Part shown: piece after piece, positions 45,108 through 54,255 of the stretch | Layout of the letters: every line of letters starts with the position of its first letter | Numbering within the stretch: the stretch's first letter is position 1 | Source: Rhizobium bangladeshense | GTDB lineage: Bacteria; Pseudomonadota; Alphaproteobacteria; Rhizobiales; Rhizobiaceae | Reading direction: 5' to 3' | DNA length: 64,000 nt | Assembly (NCBI RefSeq): GCF_017357245.1 | Contig: NZ_CP071612.1 | Span: 4,143,501 to 4,207,500, forward strand | The notes under the pieces: model-generated | Databases searched by the model: none | What the model saw: the letters and a program-made list of their open reading frames with translations, nothing else | What the model was told of the DNA's origin: nothing | Made by a program: the position numbers and the translations under genes

Positions 45108-45992
45108 TTATTCATTTGCCTTTTTCCGAATCAATCCTTCCTGCGCGACAGACGCGATCAGCACACCTGTACGGGTGAACAGGCTCCCGCGAGTCAATCC
45201 CCTGGCGCCTGAAGCCGAGGGGCTATCCTGCGTATAGAGCAGCCAGTCGTCGAGCTTGCAGGGCCGGTGGAACCACATGGAGTGATCGAGGCTTGCAACC
45301 TGCAGGCTCTGATCGAAGATGGAAGTTCCGTGCGCATAAAGCGAGGTATCGAGCAGCGTCATATCAGAGAGATAGGCAAGCACTGCAGCCTGATAGAGCC
45401 GGTCGTCGGGAACCGAACCAGTGGCGCGCACCCAGACGTCCTGCATGGGATCGAGCTTCTTGTCGGAAAAATAGTGTGTCAGCGAGACGGGGCGGATCTC
45501 GATCGGCCGCTCGCGCTCCCAGTATTTCCGGATCGCTTCCGGCGCATGCGCCAGATATTGCTCCTTGATCTGCTGTTCGCCGAGTAAGTCTTCGGGCATC
45601 GCCACAGCGGGCATGGCGATCTGGTGGTCGAAGCCGGGTTCCTCCACCTGGAAAGAAGCCGAGAGCGCGAAGATCGCCTTGCCGTGCTGGATTGCGACCA
45701 CGCGCCGGGTGTTGAAGCTCGATCCGTCGCGGATGCGTTCCACCTGATAGATGATCGGCACCGAGGGATCGCCGGGGCGTATGAAGTAGGCGTGCAGTGA
45801 ATGGACGAAGCGCTCGGCCTCGATGGTGCGCTGCGCCGCCATCAGCGCCTGACCGATCACCTGCCCGCCGAAGACACGCTGCCAGCCGGCCTGCGGACTG
45901 CGGCCGCGGAAGATATCGACCTCGATGGGCTCCAGATCGAGTGTCGCAAGCAGCCTCTCCATCGCCGAAGGTTCGGTCGTCTCGCGCGTCAT
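45108..45992 (-). CDS. tesB: Acyl-CoA thioesterase II
   Basis: 294 residues of the double-hotdog TesB family: VFGGQVIGQALMAAQRT, SLHAYFIRPGDPS, NTRRVVAIQHGKAIFALSASFQ, and C-terminal LDHSMWFHRP and LLYTQDSPSASGARGLTRG. It hydrolyses medium and long acyl-CoA. ATG at 45992 has GGGAGG upstream; the 171 residues in the open frame before it run antisense to the monooxygenase gene and are rejected. Confidence 0.94.
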   Translation of the reverse strand: MTRETTEPSAMERLLATLDLEPIEVDIFRGRSPQAGWQRVFGGQVIGQALMAAQRTIEAERFVHSLHAYFIRPGDPSVPIIYQVERIRDGSSFNTRRVVAIQHGKAIFALSASFQVEEPGFDHQIAMPAVAMPEDLLGEQQIKEQYLAHAPEAIRKYWERERPIEIRPVSLTHYFSDKKLDPMQDVWVRATGSVPDDRLYQAAVLAYLSDMTLLDTSLYAHGTSIFDQSLQVASLDHSMWFHRPCKLDDWLLYTQDSPSASGARGLTRGSLFTRTGVLIASVAQEGLIRKKANE

Positions 45993-46076
45993 TTTGTATG
46001 CCTCCCGGCGGTAGGAAGTGAAGTTGCGATGATCTATATAGGTGATATCTGAGGCATAAGGTACGGGAGCAGCGCG

Positions 46077-47291
46077 ATGCTGGATATGCTGGTTGTGGGC
46101 GGGGGTTATGTCGGCCTTTCCGCGGCCGTCGCGGTCAAGCAGGCAGCGCCCCATCTGAATGTCACGGTCGTCGAGGCCGCGCCCGAGCATGTCTGGAAAA
46201 ACGATACGCGCGCTTCCGCCGTCATCGCGGCGGCGGCAAAGATGCTCGAAATCTTCGGCATCTGGACCGAAATCGAGCCGGAAGCGCAGCCGATTACCAA
46301 GATGATCGTAACAGATTCCCGGACCTCCGATCCGGTTCGCCCGGTTTTCCTTACCTTTGACGGTGAAGTGGCCGAAGGCCGGCCCTTCGCTCACATGGTT
46401 CCGAATGTCGCGATGGTCGCAGCACTTCGCGGCGCCTGCGAACGGCACGGCATCGACATACGCCACGGACTGAGCGCGACGGAGCTCAAAACGCAGGACA
46501 GCCATGTCAGCGTCACGCTTTCGAACGGCAATACGCTGGAATCCCGGCTGGTGGTCGCCTGCGACGGCGTGCGCTCGAAGCTACGCGATCTCGCCGGCAT
46601 CAGGACCGTCACCTGGGACTACGGCCAGTCCGGCATCGTCGCGACGGTCGAGCATGAGCGGCCCCATGACGGCTGCGCCGAGGAGCATTTTTTGCCGGCC
46701 GGCCCCTTCGCCATCCTGCCGCTCCGGAACAACCGCTCCTCGCTCGTTTGGACGGAACGCACGCATGATGCCGACAGGCTGGTCGCCGCCGACGATCTGA
46801 TCTTCGAGGAGGAACTGGAACGCCGCTTCGGCCATAAGCTCGGGACGCTCAAAGTCATCGGCGACAAACGCGCCTTTCCGCTCGGCCTGACGCTTGCCCG
46901 CTCCTTCGTCGCTCCGCGTTTGGCGCTGGCCGGCGACGCCGCGCACGGCATCCACCCGATTTCGGGACAGGGCCTCAACCTTGGCTTCAAGGACGTGGCG
47001 GCGCTCGCCGAAACGATCGTCGAGGCCGACCGCCTCGGTCTCGATATCGGCTCGATCAACATCCTCGAGCGCTACCAGACCTGGCGGCGCTTCGATACTT
47101 TCCGCATGGGCGTGACGACCGACGTTCTCAACCGGCTCTTCTCCAACGACACAACGCCGATCCGAATCGCCCGCGACATTGGCCTCGGCGTCGTCGACCG
47201 GCTGCCGCGCCTCAAATCCTTCTTCATCAGCCAGGCTGCCGGAACAGCCGCAAGGGACAATCCGCGGCTGCTGGCGGGCCAGATGATATAG
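46077..47291 (+). CDS. UbiH/UbiF-type FAD-dependent monooxygenase
   Basis: 404 residues. FAD-binding VVGGGYVGLSAAVAV at the N-terminus, the VVACDGVRSKLRDLAG motif, and GDAAHGIHPISGQGLNLGFKD near residue 285 define the ubiquinone-ring hydroxylase group. It probably adds a hydroxyl group during ubiquinone synthesis; position on the ring is not decidable here. Divergent from tesB. The stop is followed by repeat copy 3. Confidence 0.88.
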   Translation: MLDMLVVGGGYVGLSAAVAVKQAAPHLNVTVVEAAPEHVWKNDTRASAVIAAAAKMLEIFGIWTEIEPEAQPITKMIVTDSRTSDPVRPVFLTFDGEVAEGRPFAHMVPNVAMVAALRGACERHGIDIRHGLSATELKTQDSHVSVTLSNGNTLESRLVVACDGVRSKLRDLAGIRTVTWDYGQSGIVATVEHERPHDGCAEEHFLPAGPFAILPLRNNRSSLVWTERTHDADRLVAADDLIFEEELERRFGHKLGTLKVIGDKRAFPLGLTLARSFVAPRLALAGDAAHGIHPISGQGLNLGFKDVAALAETIVEADRLGLDIGSINILERYQTWRRFDTFRMGVTTDVLNRLFSNDTTPIRIARDIGLGVVDRLPRLKSFFISQAAGTAARDNPRLLAGQMI

Positions 47292-47293
47292 CC

Positions 47294-47393
47294 CAGCAGT
47301 TCCAGGAAAGTGTGAAGCGGTTTTCCGTCCGGAAATTGCGTAGATACAAAAGCCCGGAGCGGTTCTGCGCTTCGTGAAACGCGGAACCGCTCA
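47294..47393. repeat. Rhizobial palindromic intergenic repeat, copy 3 (reverse orientation)
   Basis: About 100 bases. It begins CAGCAGTTCCAGG and ends in a strong hairpin GAGCGGTTCTGCG/CGCGGAACCGCTC (47357-47392). It reads as the reverse of the elements at 37840 and 54253: the AAAGTG, GGAAATTGCG and AGCGGTTC blocks appear in mirrored order. Confidence 0.7.
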
Positions 47394-47412
47394 AGCCGGA
47401 TTGAAGGAGGCG

Positions 47413-47601
47413 CTATTCGTCGAGGCGCCGCGCCTCGGACACCAGCATGATCGGAATGCCATCGCGGATAGGATAGGCAAGCTGCGCCATTTCCGAGACG
47501 AGCTCATTATGTTCGCGATCATAAGAGAGCCGCCCCTTGGAGAGCGGACAGACCAGGAGCTCCAACAATTTCGGATCGACGCGGCTCAGTTTTTCGTCCA
47601 T
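47413..47601 (-). CDS. Trm112-like (UPF0434) protein
   Basis: 62 residues: [25 protein letters not shown] and [19 protein letters not shown] match the Trm112p/UPF0434 family, small zinc-ribbon-like partners of methyltransferases. Only one of the four usual cysteines is present (in LLVCPL), which is normal for the bacterial subgroup. It starts nine bases after the Lon-N gene stop, so the two form an operon. Confidence 0.88.
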   Translation of the reverse strand: MDEKLSRVDPKLLELLVCPLSKGRLSYDREHNELVSEMAQLAYPIRDGIPIMLVSEARRLDE

Positions 47602-47610
47602 CGCTGCAGT

Positions 47611-48282
47611 CTACTGCAGAACCGTATCGGAGTCACCGAAGACCCGCGCCAGTACGATTTCGGTGATGGCGATCAGCGTCTCAGCCCGCGTCTTCAGGTC
47701 CGGCGCCTCCAGGAGCGCCTGCTTTTCAGCCGGTCCGAACGGCGACATCATGGCGAGTGAATTGACCAGCGTCAGGTTGCTGGCCCGCTCGACGCTCTCC
47801 CAGTCGGCCTCCAGCTTATTGGCGTCGAGATAGGCCTTGAAGGCGGTCAGCAGCGCCGTGCGGTCGACCGCTTCCTCCTCGTTCTCAGCCGAGAGATCGG
47901 AAATGAAGGGCGCGATGCGGAAGGTGCGGAAGGGATCGCTGGTCGCTTTCTCCTCCAGGAGCCGGAAGCGGCAGACCCCGGTCAGCGACACGATATAGCG
48001 CCCGTCGCCGGTCTCGGCGAAGGATGTGATGCGACCGAGGCAGCCGACGGTGGCAAGGCTCGGCTCGCCGCCCTTGTCCTCATGTTCGCCGAGCGCCGGC
48101 TGTACCATGCCGATTAGCCGGTTTCCGGCAAGTGCTGCATCCAGCATAGCCAGATAACGCGGCTCGAAGATGTTGAGGGGAAGCTGCCCGGCGGGCAGGA
48201 GGAGGGCCCCGGTCAGGGGGAAGACGGCGATCGCATCAGGCAGATCGCCCGGCTTCAGGTATCTGGCATTACCGACTTGCAT
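47611..48282 (-). CDS. Lon N-terminal (LON substrate-binding) domain protein
   Basis: 223 residues. AVFPLTGALLLPAGQLPLNIFEPRYLAML is the PUA-like LON domain start, followed by GCLGRITSFAETGDGRYIVSLTG; there is no AAA or protease domain. Such stand-alone LON proteins are common in alphaproteobacteria and of unclear role. I prefer ATG 48282 to 48297, with GGGACGG upstream. Confidence 0.88.
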   Translation of the reverse strand: MQVGNARYLKPGDLPDAIAVFPLTGALLLPAGQLPLNIFEPRYLAMLDAALAGNRLIGMVQPALGEHEDKGGEPSLATVGCLGRITSFAETGDGRYIVSLTGVCRFRLLEEKATSDPFRTFRIAPFISDLSAENEEEAVDRTALLTAFKAYLDANKLEADWESVERASNLTLVNSLAMMSPFGPAEKQALLEAPDLKTRAETLIAITEIVLARVFGDSDTVLQ

Positions 48283-48371
48283 GAAACCGTCCCGCATTCT
48301 GGCAGACGGGCATGCCCGTCCTGACGAGAATGTGGTGCCCCCGCCCGAAAACGCAAGGGCGGATATTCATC

Positions 48372-49346
48372 TTAAGAGAACAGCATCGCCGAAAGCTTGC
48401 GCCGGGCGGCCACCGTCGCCGGATCCTTGAATCCCCAGACCTCGAAGAACTGCAGCAGTTGCCGGCGGGCGCCGTCATCGTCGAAGGCGCGATCCTTGCG
48501 CATGATGAGAAGCAGATGTTCGGCGGCTTCCTCGCGCCGGCCTTCGACATTGAGGATCTTGGCGAGCTTCAGCCGCGCCTCGTGATTATCGGGATTGGCA
48601 GCCAGTTCACGCTCGAGCGCAACGGGATCGCCGAGCTTGCGCGCCTCTTCGATCTGGTCGAGCTTCTTCAGCACCGCCTGGATGCCGGCATCCTTCGCAA
48701 GCTCCTCCGGCAGATCAGTCAGCGTTTCGCGCGCCCGCTGATGCTGGTTTGCGGCGATCATGCATTCGGCCATTCCGGCAAGCGCCTTGGCATTCTCGGG
48801 ATCGGCCTGCATGACGGCGCCGTAAAGCTGCGCCGCCTCGTTGACATTGCCGGCGGCGAGAAACTCTGCCGCTTCCGTCAGTACGGCCTCGATCTCGGCC
48901 GCCTCGTCGGCGCCGGCCGGACCGGCGATCCGGTCGATGAACTGGCGAATCTGGGTCTCAGGCACCGCGCCCATGAAGCCGTCGGCCGGACGGCCGTTGA
49001 CGAAGGCAATGACGGCAGGAATCGACTGGATTCCGAGCTGGCCAGCTATCGAGGGATGGTCGTCGATGTTCATCTTGACCAGCCGAACGCGGCCATTAGC
49101 CTCGTTGACCACCTTCTCCAGGACCGGCGTCAGTTGCTTGCAGGGACCGCACCAGGGCGCCCAGAAATCGACCAGCACCGGCTGTTTGCGCGATGCCTCG
49201 ATAACGTCCTTGCCGAAATTCGCGGTCGTCGTGTCGGTGATGTAGCTGCCGGCCGCAGCCGCCGGTTCAGTCTGAGCGCCGAAGCTGGCCGTTGCCGACA
49301 TCTGATTTCCGAAGGAACCATTATAGGGATTGTTGCTGCCGCTCAT
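48372..49346 (-). CDS. Thioredoxin-TPR co-chaperone, CnoX/YbbN-like
   Basis: 324 residues: a short low-complexity N-terminus, a thioredoxin domain (about 50-150) with active site WCGPC, and C-terminal tetratricopeptide-like repeats (AQLYGAVMQADPENAKALAGMA and others). CnoX/YbbN protects substrates for GroEL. ATG at 49346 has GGGAG upstream. It is the first gene of a run with the Lon-N and Trm112-like genes. Confidence 0.9.
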   Translation of the reverse strand: MSGSNNPYNGSFGNQMSATASFGAQTEPAAAAGSYITDTTTANFGKDVIEASRKQPVLVDFWAPWCGPCKQLTPVLEKVVNEANGRVRLVKMNIDDHPSIAGQLGIQSIPAVIAFVNGRPADGFMGAVPETQIRQFIDRIAGPAGADEAAEIEAVLTEAAEFLAAGNVNEAAQLYGAVMQADPENAKALAGMAECMIAANQHQRARETLTDLPEELAKDAGIQAVLKKLDQIEEARKLGDPVALERELAANPDNHEARLKLAKILNVEGRREEAAEHLLLIMRKDRAFDDDGARRQLLQFFEVWGFKDPATVAARRKLSAMLFS

Positions 49347-49402
49347 AGGTATCTCCCGCCGCGCCGATTCTGCCGGCATGATTGTAGCGCTAAAATCGTA
49401 TG

Positions 49403-49912
49403 TCAGGACGTCACTTTCAAGACAAGCGGCTTATGTCCGGTCGCTTCCATGAAACGGATCAGGTCGCCGCTCGCAATCGATGTCGTCGCATTATTGGAGA
49501 GCGGGTGGCAGTTGACGATCTCCTCTTCCATCAGATCGGCATCGAGCACGAAGGTGACGTTCCCACCGGAATCGTTGATCGCACCGAAGGCCGTAACCGC
49601 TCCCGGAATGACACCGAGATACTCCATCAGCTTCTCCGCTCTGCCGAACGAGACCCGGCCCGACCCGCCGATGATGGTGTGAACCTGCTTGAGGTCGACC
49701 TCGGCATTCTCCTCCACAGTCAGCAGAAAATACCTGTCCTTCTTGTCCTTGACGAACAGATTCTTGGTGTGACCGCCGGGAATTTCATCGCGCAGGGCAA
49801 CCGATTCGGCCACCGTGAAAACGGGCGCATGATCGACCGTCTTGTGCGGGATGCCCAGCCGGTCGAGGAAGGCGAACAATTCTTCTCTTGTCTTGCAGGT
49901 ATTTTCTGACAT
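49403..49912 (-). CDS. YbaK/ProX-type aminoacyl-tRNA deacylase
   Basis: 169 residues of the YbaK domain: DHAPVFTVAES, GGHTKNLFVKDKKDRYFL and VTPGA-like VIPGAVTAFGAIND. Homologues (PrdX/ProXp-ala) hydrolyse Ala mischarged on tRNA-Pro. Start ATG 49912 or 49924; neither has a strong SD. It reads leftward and ends before the thioredoxin-TPR gene. Confidence 0.88.
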   Translation of the reverse strand: MSENTCKTREELFAFLDRLGIPHKTVDHAPVFTVAESVALRDEIPGGHTKNLFVKDKKDRYFLLTVEENAEVDLKQVHTIIGGSGRVSFGRAEKLMEYLGVIPGAVTAFGAINDSGGNVTFVLDADLMEEEIVNCHPLSNNATTSIASGDLIRFMEATGHKPLVLKVTS

Positions 49913-49924
49913 CTGGCGATCCAT

Positions 49925-50166
49925 TAGGCGGAAGAGGAAATCGAGGCGTCCTGATTAAGTCCGTCCATAATATTTGGCAATCTTCGCAACCGACGCTCTA
50001 CCCCCGCATTTGCGGCCTTTCCGCTCCGCCTCCCCAGGCGCCTGAATTTTTCTTCGCCTCTTCGTCATTTCCCTGTTGCATTTGAAAATCCGTTAGGCCA
50101 TATAGCGCCCGTCGCCACGAGGCGGCGCCCACGGTCCAACAACTACCCCGGACCGATGCGGATTGA
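49925..50166. other. Gap upstream of tRNA-Gly
   Basis: 242 bases with no gene. TTGCAT (50076-50081), a 17-base spacer and CATATA (50099-50104) form a plausible sigma-70 promoter for the tRNA. Confidence 0.4.
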
Positions 50167-50241
50167 GCGGGTGTAGCTCAGGGGTAGAGCACAACCTTGC
50201 CAAGGTTGGGGTCGAGGGTTCGAATCCCTTCGCCCGCTCCA
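50167..50241 (+). tRNA. tRNA-Gly (GCC anticodon), CCA encoded
   Basis: Complete cloverleaf: acceptor GCGGGTG/CGCCCGC, D stem GCTC/GAGC, anticodon stem CAACC/GGTTG with loop TTGCCAA (anticodon GCC), T stem and TTCGAAT loop, discriminator T and CCA at 50239-50241. Reads GGC/GGU glycine codons. Confidence 0.95.
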
Positions 50242-50262
50242 GTTTCCTCATTGCCCATACCG

Positions 50263-50301
50263 GAGACATAGGTAACAGTTTGTACCTAAGACATGGGTGA
50301 C
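50263..50301. mobile_element. Possible IS481-type end remnant beside tRNA-Gly
   Basis: GAGACATAGGTAAC (50263-50276) and AAGACATGGGTGAC (50288-50301) are similar 14-mers repeated directly with a 25-base period, 22 bases after the tRNA. Repeated ACATGGGTGAC words are typical of some IS481-family ends. No transposase gene remains. Classification is from memory. Confidence 0.35.
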
Positions 50302-50534
50302 AAACTTCGTGACCGAACCTGTCGTCATGGTTTGCCAGTTTCCTTGCCATGGGCCGCAGCAGAATGTGCAGGCCAATTCCGCCAGCGATTCATGTTACTT
50401 TATCCAGGCCTAAGTATCGGCATCTCTTTCGAATTATCTAAAAAATAACGCTGCCTCGTAACCACTCCTAAAGCCAGGTCTGGCACCTTGTCGGCTACCG
50501 ATATTCGCTTCCAATTTTTCGGCTGGGGTTTGGT

Positions 50535-50789
50535 ATGAGTCACAATAGGGACGTCTGGGTCAGCCAGCGCGCTTATTCGCTGTGGGAATCGGAAGGCAGG
50601 CCGGAGGGGCGCGGGGAAAGCCACTGGATGCAGGCGCTCAAGGAGTTCGAGCAGCTGGAATTGACGAAGGCCTCACCCGACGGACACGATCTCATCGAGA
50701 AGCTGAAGGCGGCCGGACGGCTGATGCGGGTCTATGACGGGGTGGTCCCCGCCGTCGAGGACGACCTGCAACTGAAAGCGGCGCGTTAG
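50535..50789 (+). CDS. DUF2934 domain small protein
   Basis: 84 residues. RAYSLWESEGRPEGRGESHWMQA is the DUF2934 signature (a conserved helix with Trp-Glu-Gly). Function unknown; such small genes are common and scattered in rhizobia. ATG at 50535 with GGGG upstream. It converges with the ThuA-like gene. Confidence 0.8.
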   Translation: MSHNRDVWVSQRAYSLWESEGRPEGRGESHWMQALKEFEQLELTKASPDGHDLIEKLKAAGRLMRVYDGVVPAVEDDLQLKAAR

Positions 50790-50843
50790 AACCTTTCTCA
50801 GATTGAAGCACTCAGCCGCTCGGGCAGCTGTGTCGTCCTGGTG

Positions 50844-51488
50844 CTATTGGCGGGCCGCCCAGCCGAGGCCACGCCGCAGGATGAGCGGCATATAGGGATG
50901 GTCGAACTCGGCGGCGACATGGCCGAGAGCGGAATAGAAGATGCGACCGGCGCCGAAACGGCGTTTGAAGACGACGGGCATCACCACGTTGCGCGCCGCC
51001 GGATCATAGGCGCCGGTGAAGGTGGTGGTGGCGAGGATTTCGACTGTCGGATCATAATGGAGATAATATTGCTCCGAACGATAGTCGAAATCGGGAATGC
51101 CCTCCATGACGGGATCGTCCTGGCGGGTGACGGCGACACCGAAATCGATGATGTTGCCGGGATGGGCGACCCAGGTCACGCCGCAGACGTAGCGGAAAGG
51201 CGCGCTTTCCTTGAAGGACGTGGCGAGAGCGCCGTGATGGCCGGCGAGTCCGAGACCTCCACGGACGGCTTCGACCAGGGCGCTAGCATGGGTCTTATCC
51301 AGCGTTTCGCCGGTGATGATGGGCACCAGCAGATCCGCCTTTGCCAGGGTCGGAGAGCCGAATATGCCGAGATCGCCCGTCACCTCCACCGCGAAGTCGT
51401 CCTCCCGCAGCAGGTCGGCGACGATATGGGCGCATTGTTCCGGCTCATGGCCCTGCCACCCGCCCCAGACGATCAATGCCTTCCTCAT
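50844..51488 (-). CDS. ThuA-like (trehalose utilisation) domain protein
   Basis: 214 residues, a glutamine-amidotransferase-like fold: KALIVWGGWQGHEP at the start, GLGLAGHHGALATSF, TWVAHPGNI, and FYSALGHVAAEFDHP. ThuA proteins are linked to trehalose use in Sinorhizobium; no trehalose genes are adjacent, so the role is open. ATG 51488 has GGGAGG upstream. Monocistronic. Confidence 0.85.
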   Translation of the reverse strand: MRKALIVWGGWQGHEPEQCAHIVADLLREDDFAVEVTGDLGIFGSPTLAKADLLVPIITGETLDKTHASALVEAVRGGLGLAGHHGALATSFKESAPFRYVCGVTWVAHPGNIIDFGVAVTRQDDPVMEGIPDFDYRSEQYYLHYDPTVEILATTTFTGAYDPAARNVVMPVVFKRRFGAGRIFYSALGHVAAEFDHPYMPLILRRGLGWAARQ

Positions 51489-51731
51489 TCACGTCCTCCC
51501 TGCTGACTGCTGCCGATCGATGATCATCATCTGATGGTACACGCCGATTAGATCGGCCGATTATGCAAATCACGCGAATAATTTATGAATGGCGTTTCAG
51601 CCAAATTACGCGAAGCCGCCGAATTCGGCATTTGACGTATTGCGCGCTCGCCCCGATCGCAGTTCCTTCTTTTTATTGACGTCTATCTCGTCTAGGTTTC
51701 TCCCATCTCTCACTGATAAAAAGGGTGGCGC

Positions 51732-52715
51732 ATGGCAGGTGAAACGGTTCTTGTGGTCGGCGGCGCCGGTTATATCGGCTCGCATACGTGCCTCGACCTG
51801 GCGAACAAGGGCTACCGTCCTGTCGTCTTCGACAATTTTTCGAACGGCCATCGCGAGTTTGTCAAATGGGGCCCGGCCGAGGAGGGCGATATCCGCGATC
51901 GCGCCCGGTTGGATGAGGTGCTGGCCAAGCACAAGCCGTCGGCCATCCTACATTTCGCGGCGCTGATCGAAGTCGGCGAATCGGTCAAGGATCCGGTTTC
52001 CTTCTATGAAAACAATGTGATCGGCACTCTGACGCTGCTGTCGGCGGCGCAGGCGGCCGGCGTCAACGCCTTCGTTTTCTCCTCCACCTGCGCCACCTAT
52101 GGCCTGCCGCAGAGCGTGCCGCTCGATGAGACGCACCGGCAGGTGCCGATCAATCCCTACGGCCGGACGAAATATATCGTCGAACAGGCGCTTGCCGATT
52201 ACGACCAGTACAAGAGCCTGCGCTCCGTGGTGCTGCGCTATTTCAATGCGGCCGGCGCCGATTTCGAAGGCCGGATCGGGGAGTGGCACCAGCCGGAAAC
52301 CCATGCAATTCCCTTGGCGATCGACGCCGCCCTCGGCCGTCGCCAGGGCTTCAAGGTGTTCGGCAGCGACTATGAGACGCGCGACGGCACCTGCGTGCGC
52401 GACTACATCCATGTGCTGGATCTTGCCGACGCACATGTGCGCGCCGTCGAATATCTGCTGAAGGGCGGCGATTCCGTTGCACTCAACCTCGGCACAGGCA
52501 CGGGCACGACGGTCAAGGAATTGCTCGGGGCGATCGAGGACGTGTCGAACCGACCCTTCCCGGTCGAATACATCGGCCGGCGTGAGGGGGATTCGCATAC
52601 GCTGGTCGCCAACAACGACAAGGCGCGCGACGTGCTCGGTTGGGTGCCGCAGTATGATCTGTCCGAGATCATTCGTTCCGCCTGGAACTGGCATGCAAAA
52701 TCCAACCAGCATTGA
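51732..52715 (+). CDS. galE: UDP-glucose 4-epimerase
   Basis: 327 residues. NAD-binding GGAGYIGSHTCLDL, the catalytic SSTCATYG and YGRTKYIVE (Tyr-x-x-x-Lys), and NLGTGTGTTVKELL near the end. It interconverts UDP-glucose and UDP-galactose, needed for surface polysaccharides. The sulfatase gene overlaps its last 23 bases. Other galE copies often exist in rhizobia. Confidence 0.93.
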   Translation: MAGETVLVVGGAGYIGSHTCLDLANKGYRPVVFDNFSNGHREFVKWGPAEEGDIRDRARLDEVLAKHKPSAILHFAALIEVGESVKDPVSFYENNVIGTLTLLSAAQAAGVNAFVFSSTCATYGLPQSVPLDETHRQVPINPYGRTKYIVEQALADYDQYKSLRSVVLRYFNAAGADFEGRIGEWHQPETHAIPLAIDAALGRRQGFKVFGSDYETRDGTCVRDYIHVLDLADAHVRAVEYLLKGGDSVALNLGTGTGTTVKELLGAIEDVSNRPFPVEYIGRREGDSHTLVANNDKARDVLGWVPQYDLSEIIRSAWNWHAKSNQH

Positions 52716-54255
52716 GCTAAAAAGCATTGAGAAGCTCCGCCGGCCCAATATTCTGCTGATCACCGCGGACCAATGGCGTGGCGACTGCCTGTCGGCGGTC
52801 GGCCATGCTTGTGTGAAAACACCTGAAATCGATGCGCTGGCGCGCGAAGGCACGCTCTTCCGGCGGCACTATGCCGGGGCGGCCCCCTGCTCGCCGGCCC
52901 GGGCCACGCTCTATACCGGCCTTTATCAGATGAACCACCGCGTCTGCCGCAATGGTTCGCCGCTCGACGCCCGCTTCGACAATCTGGCGCTGGCGGCCCG
53001 GCGGGCGGGATACGATCCGACGCTGTTCGGCTATACCGACACGGCGCCCGACCCGCGCGGCATGGATGCGGCTGACCCGCATCTGACGACCTATGAGGGC
53101 GTGTTGCCGGGTTTTACCGCTCGCCAGCTCCTGCCCGAGCATGAGCGGCAATGGCTCTCATGGCTCCGGTCACGTGGCCATGCAAATGCCGTCAGCCGCG
53201 ACATCCACATTCCTGTCGGTGCGCAAGCCGGCGAAATTTCTGATGCGGCGCCAGCCTATTCCAGCGAAGAGACCCAGACCGCCTTCCTGGCCGGCGAATT
53301 CATTCGCTGGATGAGCGAACAGGACCGGCCGTGGTTTGCGCATGTCTCCTTCTTGCGTCCGCATCCGCCATTTTCCGTGCCGGAGCCGTTCAACCGGATG
53401 TATAAGCCGGATGACGGGCCGGCTTTTGCGCGCGCGGAAAATCGCGAAGCGGAACAGGAAGCCCATCCCTATCTCGCCTATTCCATGCCGCTCTCCGACA
53501 AGGGCAGCTTCATTCACCGGGCGGAAGGGCCGCTCAGCGCCTGGAGTGGCGAGGATTTCGCGGCGATCCGGGCGATCTATTACGGGATGATGTCAGAGGT
53601 CGACGCGCAACTCGGCCGGATCTGGCAGGCGCTGAAGGATGCGGGCGTTTGGGACGATACGCTGGTCGTTTTCACCTCGGACCATGCCGAGATGGCGGGA
53701 GACCACTGGACGCTCGGCAAGGGTGGCTTCTTCGACGGCAGCTACCATATCCCGCTGATAATCCGCGATCCCGCGAACGGTGCGGCCGGCGGTATCGTCG
53801 ACCACTTCACCAGCGCTGCCGATATCTTTCCCACGCTTTGCGATAGGCTCGGCATCGAGGCAAAGAATGGACTCGACGGCCGGTCGCTGATGCCGTTCAT
53901 CAGGGGCGGGTGCGCGGAAGGCTGGCGCGACGCGATATTCTGGGAATTCGATTTTCGCGACATTGCCAAGGGGGAAGCCGAGCGGCATTTCGGGCTGAAG
54001 TCCAACCAATGCAATCTCGCCGTGATCCGCGATGGTCGGTTCAAATATGTGCATTTCGCCGCACTGCCGCCGCTGCTGTTCAATCTCAGCGACGACCCTA
54101 TGGAACTCGAAGACGTCGCGGCTGATCCGGCCTATGCGGCGACCCGGCTTGAATATGCCGAGAAGCTGCTCTCGCTGAGAGCGCGCCATCTCGACCAGAC
54201 GCTTGCTTATACCGAGCTGACGGAAAGGGGGCCGGTGACGCGCCGGCCCCGGTAG
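52693..54255 (+). CDS. Sulfatase / phosphonate monoester hydrolase family enzyme
   Basis: 520 residues of the alkaline phosphatase superfamily: NILLITADQWRGD with a metal-binding Asp, and the formylglycine motif Cys66 in CSPARATLYTGLY. MNHRVCRNGSPLDARFDNL and GYTDTAPDPRGMD strongly recall Rhizobium phosphonate monoester hydrolase (PMH), so phosphonate/phosphate-diester or arylsulfate esters are likely. ATG at 52693 lies inside the end of galE. The TAG stop lies in repeat copy 2. Activity needs a formylglycine-generating enzyme. Confidence 0.85.
   Translation: MQNPTSIELKSIEKLRRPNILLITADQWRGDCLSAVGHACVKTPEIDALAREGTLFRRHYAGAAPCSPARATLYTGLYQMNHRVCRNGSPLDARFDNLALAARRAGYDPTLFGYTDTAPDPRGMDAADPHLTTYEGVLPGFTARQLLPEHERQWLSWLRSRGHANAVSRDIHIPVGAQAGEISDAAPAYSSEETQTAFLAGEFIRWMSEQDRPWFAHVSFLRPHPPFSVPEPFNRMYKPDDGPAFARAENREAEQEAHPYLAYSMPLSDKGSFIHRAEGPLSAWSGEDFAAIRAIYYGMMSEVDAQLGRIWQALKDAGVWDDTLVVFTSDHAEMAGDHWTLGKGGFFDGSYHIPLIIRDPANGAAGGIVDHFTSAADIFPTLCDRLGIEAKNGLDGRSLMPFIRGGCAEGWRDAIFWEFDFRDIAKGEAERHFGLKSNQCNLAVIRDGRFKYVHFAALPPLLFNLSDDPMELEDVAADPAYAATRLEYAEKLLSLRARHLDQTLAYTELTERGPVTRRPR

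Noticed and set aside
50093..50350. 85-residue leftward ORF containing RAKGFEPSTPTLARLCS
   Set aside because: It is the antisense translation of tRNA-Gly, a well-known annotation artefact.
50400..50624. 74-residue leftward ORF
   Set aside because: It overlaps the DUF2934 gene antisense and lacks features.
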